Assembly: GCA_943737045.1 (NCBI GenBank)
Contig: CALSFV010000283.1
Location: 22,501-86,500 of the forward strand
Direction: 5' to 3'
Length of the DNA: 64,000 bases
From: Parapristionchus giblindavisi
Lineage: Eukaryota > Nematoda > Chromadorea > Rhabditida > Diplogasteridae
Below the pieces are notes generated by a model. That model did no database searches, was not told where the DNA came from, and saw only the letters and a program-made list of their open reading frames with translations. How positions within the stretch are numbered: the first letter of the stretch is position 1; each line of letters starts with the position of its first letter. Position numbers and translations under genes: made by a program. Positions 60,801 to 64,000 of this stretch are shown here, piece by piece.

Positions 60801-63639
60801 TATGCCGCGCGATACCCTGTCCGCCCCATGTTCCACCCCCTGACTTTTTTGGGCTTTCGCTTGCGAGATGTGACGATAGTAGGAGAAGATGAATAAGCCG
60901 TTCAGTACGTGCATTGCAACAGAATAGAGCGACTACACAGGTAACAAAATGGCTCATTAATATTTTCCATCTTTTCTTGATTGTTATTTCTTTATTAATT
61001 TCACCAAATATACATTTACAATTAATAAATCATAGGTCAAAACATGTGGAGGAATTACACGCATAAAGGAAGACTCTGCGGGATGGTAAAATTGACATAA
61101 AGTGACTTACAGGGCGAATTTGTTATCCTTCAGTGTACGATTCAGCACAATCGAACTGAATCGATCAATGTCGAAGGAGATGTGCTTCCGAATGTTAGTT
61201 GTCATCAGTGAGGAACACTATGTTTAAAGATATGATATGTTGTTGGAAAGCCATCTCCGGTATTTTTTGCTCGCTGGGCACACCGTTGAGAGGCCAAATC
61301 TCGCGGGGTACACCGCGAGGTGCACCACGGCATGAAAGTGACGGTGTGCCTCGCGGGGTGGACATCAAATCTCGCGGGGCACACCGTACCTTCCACCCCA
61401 CGGGGTACACCGTCTAAAAGTTCTGCCCCGCGGTGTACCCCACGGCGTACACCACGGGATTGAACGGTGTGCCCCGCGAGTAAAAATACCGGAGATGGGA
61501 CAATTAACATTAATTGAATTAATCAAATATTAATTACCTCTTTCAGAATGCTCGATATTCCTTCACTTTCTGCAATGTTTAGGCATCGATCGAAACTCAA
61601 GTATAATGGCTTGATGCATTCCACATTCAGATTCGCATTCCTACACGATCATAGATTATTAAAGTGACTTTCCGCACTTTGTGTTTGCACTTTCTTTTTT
61701 TGCACTTTGCACTAGACTTGTCTAAGAGAGATGTGGAGAGTAAAATTAGCTCGGGGCGTTTAATGTTTTTATTACTAATTTTATGCAAATCAACACCACT
61801 AAGAATTTGATCTCATCTTAATCTATCTTATATTTTTGTCTTATTATTTTACGAGCACTAAGGAATGGGCAGAAACATATGAGAAGAGAGTCAAGGCCTG
61901 CGTCAGAGCTAATAGAGGAAACAGCGAGATTCCCTAGTGAATTACTACTGTCCACATTCTTCATAAGATTTGCCATGAACAAGATCACTCAAGTCACATT
62001 CCCAAGGGGAGAATCATATGGAGACAACAGTCCGGGAAATTATGGCGCACCCTGTATACATCAGACCAATTCTTGAAAGCACAAACAATTTTCAATTCGT
62101 TCAAAAAGCACGACAAAATAGTCACTGAAAGAGTACAGAATTATTTTGCAAGAAGATTATTTATGCGCTGTTATAGCCATACTTGGGATACTGTGCCCGG
62201 TAGTGTACATAGAAACACCCAATTGGGAATAAAATCCTCATAAAAGCGCAGAGCGTATTATCAGGAGACTTTCAGTTTTGGATACCAGAGTAGAAGCTTA
62301 CTTGCACATCATTCGGATTGTGAATATGGCACTTGAGATAACCTGATGACTACGAGGTTGCTTAATTACATTAAGGCATTCTTCAATACAGACATTTACT
62401 TTCGATGGATCAATGTATTCATTCTCACTTTTCTATAATATTGTTATTATTATTTTTTTTATAATTATGTATTACCGGTAGTTCATATAATGCATCAATT
62501 ATTTCATCGTCTGCTCTATATCGGTTATTGTAGTAATCAAGTGTATGCAATGTGGTTGACATGCTACCAAAACTACAGATCTGAAGAAAAGTCCACGGAA
62601 AAAAGGAATGGTCTTTGCATTCCATCTGCGTTCCTAAAAGCAAGATGTGAACATGGAGAGAGAAAAAAATGATAATCAAACGCTCGAAACGAGAGAGAGT
62701 CAGAGTCGGAGTCAGACACAGAGTCAAAGTCATGTTCACTAACCGATCAGGCAAACAGTCTTCATCTTCTTATGTCTTCTCATGATGATCTTCAAATGGT
62801 CAATACCAATCAAACTGTGCTCTTTATCTTCATCAGAAATATCCATGAATGAGAGTTCAGGCCATGGTGAAACATTTTCCTTGAGTATTCCTTCACAAAT
62901 TATTGTTGTTAAGTTGATTCTAAACACACAATCATGTCTTTTGCATTTCAATGTTTGCCCTGGGCATGTATAGTCAAAATGCAATAAAGTGAACGATATT
63001 GCCCACCATAGACCCCCACGGATTATACTGTTTAGAAAAATAAACTCGCAGTGTGTCTCTGCTGTATGCCCATCACACCACATTGTTTCACATATTTTTT
63101 TCTTACGGATAGAGACATTTTTTTTTAAATTCCTTTTCATTTCAATCGATTCAGCACATCTCAAAACCACAACATTCACACTTGCAAGACGAAATTTTTT
63201 TAAAGAGAGCACACAACCTTTTTAGACAGTTTAGACCATGGTGGTTTATGGTGGGCCCTATCGTTCACTCTATTGCATTTTAACTGCAGTCTGAAAAAAT
63301 CACTCATAAATCGGATGAAAACCGAGTGGATAAGAACTATTAGCGTATGAGAAAAAAGCGTTATTGAATATACAAAGTAAACAAATAATTATCATTCATC
63401 GGTTCTCATCCGACATAGCGCCTTAAAACATGAGCATACCCGTAGTTTGAGGCCTTGCCAATGTCCAGTACTCTGAGATCCTTTAGACTGCATAAAGTGT
63501 TTGATAACTCTTCAATTGTCATTCTCAATTGAAGTTCGTGTAGTCCAAGATTCATCAATTTTTTGGTTTGGCTGGTACAGGATATGTTAGCAATTAGAGG
63601 ACATGAAGAGATGTCAAGATGGAGAAGTCGAGGGAGATT
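45893..63639 (-). CDS. Gene D: ZYG-11/ZER-1 family protein, exons 4-16 (5' end off window)
   Basis: Exons (minus): 63440-63639, 62744-62919, 62476-62633, 62302-62432, 61538-61640, 61111-61217, 60554-60720, 60286-60389, 60085-60167, 59402-59534, 59268-59341, 54083-54193, 45893-46049. They total 1704 nt (567 codons plus TAG), open throughout with phases identical to B and C. It is the most divergent copy. Exons 1-3 should lie beyond base 64000. Intron 14 (54194-59267) contains the small Maverick and intron 15 (46050-54082) contains a nested LTR retrotransposon and a Tc1 snap-back, yet the exon sequences on both sides stay in frame, so splicing presumably still works. Exon 11 keeps an Asp where B and C have Asn (see findings). 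Without RNA evidence it remains possible that the two huge introns prevent production of the last two exons. Confidence 0.85.
46130..46490 (+). repeat. 5' LTR (right boundary uncertain)
   Basis: TGTTAGG start. From 46321 (GATGTCGTGGTTTTC) to about 46466 it matches the 3' LTR; the first 190 bases do not. A run AATAAACTACTC marks the likely polyadenylation region. Confidence 0.65.
46960..48290 (+). pseudogene. Decayed retrotransposon internal region
   Basis: Short frames at 47263-47445 and 47725-48201 are Lys/Glu/Asn-rich with no protease, RT or integrase motif that I can see. Stops and shifts throughout. Confidence 0.4.
49044..49965 (-). mobile_element. Tc1/mariner-like snap-back element with transposase remnants
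   Basis: TA-CAGGGTGGGGATTAATTATGG at left and its complement CATAATTAATCTCCACCCTG-TA at right; the two arms of about 200 bp also share the transposase C-terminal coding end in mirror image. Minus-strand fragments read AFSDEKLFIVQATYNPQ (DDE catalytic strand region) and SAFGMLEDRSC with LKKSLEEEW (C-terminal). The central catalytic part is missing, so it is inactive. Confidence 0.8.
50000..51090. other. Interior of the 48528-51288 element, no gene recognised
   Basis: AT-rich with one GATCTTTG repeat cluster at about 50622-50650 and AGTCAAAAGTC(T)TG in both orientations near 50070 and 50695, indicating another degenerate foldback. Confidence 0.4.
51290..51780 (+). pseudogene. 3' coding remnant of the retrotransposon, split by a MITE
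   Basis: A frame rich in Cys, Trp and Tyr (CSW-like CWNRSEWGRFRNRLK, then after a MITE at 51475-51597 DCPKNSCDKLIDNGCGYPF) runs to just before the polypurine tract. I do not recognise the domain. Confidence 0.4.
51475..51597. mobile_element. MITE family 1 copy within the retrotransposon
   Basis: AAAGCGAAACCCCAAGCC...TTAGCTTGGGGTGTGCCC; interrupts the remnant frame at 51290-51780. Confidence 0.75.
51807..52197 (+). repeat. 3' LTR
   Basis: Starts TGTTAGG after the polypurine tract and ends ATACA, followed by AATC. The downstream half matches the 5' LTR; the U3-like first 195 bases differ completely. Confidence 0.65.
52223..53789. mobile_element. 1.57 kb Tc1-like snap-back element, two inverted transposase 3' halves
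   Basis: TA-CAGTGCGCGACATAATG at both ends; the whole is a palindrome centred near 53006. Each arm encodes, with frameshifts, the C-terminal half of a Tc1-type transposase (for example MVRRVYKNNKQYAEF near the tail and ASIHA near the second catalytic Asp region). Catalytic N-terminal part absent in both arms. In gene D intron 15 beside the retrotransposon 3' end. Confidence 0.85.
53951..54036. mobile_element. MITE family 1 copy in gene D intron 15
   Basis: ATGCTCTCTCTATTTCTTTG...GAGAGAGTAGTGCC...AAATTAGATCGGGG, orthologous in position to the copies in B and C. Confidence 0.65.
54240..54540. repeat. CTGTCTGT repeat and duplicated segment in gene D intron 14
   Basis: TCTATAAAATGATAAGGCAC(G/A)TCTGTCTGTC occurs at about 54253 and again at about 54480, a degenerate direct duplication. 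Confidence 0.6.
54649..55092. mobile_element. 444-bp palindromic element in gene D intron 14
   Basis: ACTAGGGAATGGTATCTGTG at left, CACAGATACCATTCCCTAGT at right, with GAAGTGACCTACATAGCGATAA and its complement. A half copy is at 39590-39680. Confidence 0.8.
55531..55740. mobile_element. Foldback MITE of AAGTCTACTTAAAGTG units
   Basis: Ends ACTCTGGTATTTTGCC / GGCAAAATACCGGAG. The interior is made of AAGTCTACTT and its variants. Members: 494-597, 19259-19380, 57684-57887 and scattered pieces near 8190-8345 and 53795-53945. Confidence 0.75.
55920..56270 (+). repeat. Left terminal inverted repeat of the Maverick
   Basis: AGTAGTATTATAATGGTTAC at the outside, TGAGTAATTAATTTCAAACA at the inside; matches 58640-58988 in inverted orientation with a few small indels. 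Confidence 0.9.
56281..56790 (+). pseudogene. Maverick cysteine protease (adenain-like), broken
   Basis: Pieces in order: a start-like MKFWKDLKPLANLDLKELVK, then FRGVFMRNTLPKK and GIVNLDSSNGEGT (to about 56452), an unrelated or intron-like stretch of about 120 bases, VTHWACYFKKN with the catalytic His and YYFDSFGLDPPEEIV (to 56668), a stop, then after about 45 bases a frame with HHCGHYCLLLIKLL holding the catalytic Cys. All catalytic landmarks survive but the frame is interrupted. In Mavericks this enzyme matures the virion proteins. An intron at 56453-56575 is possible, the later stop at 56666 is harder to explain. Confidence 0.8.
57066..57559 (-). pseudogene. Maverick DNA polymerase B, C-terminal fragment
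   Basis: Minus-strand reading: IYVGFSILELSKYLMYDFHYD, then the palm motif region LAYQDIVSLTYQIYTKDIYSW, a break near 57280, then NYFDFSEYPEIHPLYS and VVGKFKDELNGKIMKEIVAMR. This order is that of polinton PolB. The YxDTDS metal-binding motif is changed to YQDIVS, so the enzyme would be dead. Convergent with the protease, as the two genes can be after internal deletion. Confidence 0.85.
57684..57887. mobile_element. AAGTCTACTTAAAGTG foldback inside the Maverick
   Basis: Right end AAAATACCAGAGTA intact, left end truncated or diverged. About eight AAGTCTACTT units in both orientations. Confidence 0.7.
58380..58510. repeat. GC-rich hairpin segment inside the Maverick, similar to 195-300
   Basis: CAGTCCAGCGCTCTCCCATTT then GAGGAGAGGGCGGGGAGCA, resembling CAGTCCAGAGCTCTCCCATC then GAGGAGAGCTCGGGGAGCA near the left window edge. 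Function unknown. Confidence 0.5.
58640..58988 (-). repeat. Right terminal inverted repeat of the Maverick
   Basis: Complement of the left repeat; ends ...AATACTACT before GATCTC. Confidence 0.9.
59707..59914. mobile_element. MITE family 2 copy in gene D intron 12
   Basis: Ends TATAGGACAGAG / CTCTATCCTATA with GCACAAAAGACTGGGAAGAG inside. No equivalent is seen in intron 12 of B (9527-9691), so it is a D-specific insertion. Confidence 0.8.
61251..61498. mobile_element. GC-rich foldback MITE with CGCGGGGTACACCG repeats, gene D intron 8
   Basis: Ends CCATCTCCGGTATTTTTTGC / AAAAATACCGGAGATGG around several CTCGCGGGG(T/C)(A/G)CACCG units. Its termini resemble those of 762-979 and 55531-55740. 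Confidence 0.75.
61678..61765. mobile_element. MITE family 1 remnant in gene D intron 7
   Basis: CACTTTGCACTAGACTTGTC...GAGAGTAAAATTAGCTCGGGG, at the same intron position as in B and C. Confidence 0.5.
61780..62250. other. Unassigned stretch in gene D intron 7
   Basis: An open frame of 65 codons at 61879 has no recognisable motif; the surrounding DNA does not match B or C intron 7. Possibly a remnant of another insertion. Confidence 0.35.
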
Positions 63640-63735
63640 CTGAAGAAAATTGGTAATTTTCGAAATTATTCAATAAGTTGATGTTCAAAAGCCAAAGAAT
63701 TTTTCTCTCATATGAACCCAATGGAAATGATACAG

Positions 63736-63856
63736 TTAAAGGGAGTGTAACCTCTCTCAATTGTCTCTTCGACGCGCAATGCTCTCTCGTTGTTAGAGAA
63801 CGGAGAAATAGTGTGCACAATGAAGAGACCATTGAGAGAGGTTACGCTCCCTTTAA
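63736..63856. mobile_element. MITE family 3 (TTAAAGGGAG), palindromic copy in gene D intron 3
   Basis: Inverted arms TTAAAGGGAGTGTAACCTC / GAGGTTACGCTCCCTTTAA around a CTCTCGTTGTTAGAGAACG core, 121 bp. Two weak open frames here are its two strands. Confidence 0.8.
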
Positions 63857-64000
63857 TGAAAAGGACCAACTCGCTTCGTTTAGGTGCGAATTTTTTTGTT
63901 GCTTTTTTATTCTTACTTTTTTTGTTTCTTTTTTCCTCCTGAATAAAAAGTAAAAACCCAGCCAAAATCATCGCGGGTGTGAGAAAGCAACATTCAAAAA
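63857..64000. other. Gene D intron 3, right window edge
   Basis: AACTCGCTTCGTTTAGGTGCG matches the intron 3 sequence of A (near 2467) and B (near 21658), which supports that exons 1-3 of D follow beyond the edge. Confidence 0.6.

Overview
The window looks like nuclear DNA of a nematode. It is AT-rich and has many short exons ending in GT donors. Acceptors are of the T-rich TTTCAG type, and three first exons begin with ATG directly after such an acceptor, as expected for spliced-leader trans-splicing. The repeat content (Tc1/mariner relatives, a Maverick/Polinton, many TA-flanked palindromic MITEs) also fits. I see no bacterial features and cannot name the species.

The only host protein genes I can support are four paralogues of the ZYG-11/ZER-1 family (substrate receptors of CUL2 RING ubiquitin ligases). 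Each has, or had, 16 exons. Gene A (minus, 3898 to 608) shows exons 1-7 and runs off the left edge. Gene B (minus, 23318 to 7957) is complete, 704 codons. Gene C (plus, 30569 to 41503) is complete, 699 codons. Gene D (minus, 63639 to 45893) shows exons 4-16 and its 5' end lies beyond the right edge. All four keep the same splice phases; in B, C and D I found no in-frame stop, so they may all be working genes.

B and C lie head to head in one giant imperfect palindrome. Its arms run from about 5.9 to 27.56 kb and from about 28.3 to 42.63 kb, with a spacer of about 0.73 kb that holds a further stray copy of the gene 5' region. Arm identity looks nearly perfect at the centre and falls outward into the genes.

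Almost everything else is transposon-derived and lies in the introns and flanks. It includes a 3.07 kb internally deleted Maverick with a 6-bp target duplication (55920-58988), a second Maverick polymerase relic (42632-44470), a nested LTR retrotransposon (46130-52197), and two snap-back Tc1-like elements (49044-49965, 52223-53789). There is also a hAT-type MITE with an 8-bp target duplication and a paralogous empty site (18712-19088), and a TA-flanked foldback with a paralogous empty site (25077-26919). Many palindromic MITEs, a 53-bp satellite that seems to have grown from one MITE core, a 623-bp direct triplication, and several microsatellites complete the picture.

The window therefore reads as a young, palindrome-rich gene-family cluster where duplication, hairpin-forming elements and possible gene conversion act together. 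The paralogues serve as natural empty-site controls for each other's insertions.
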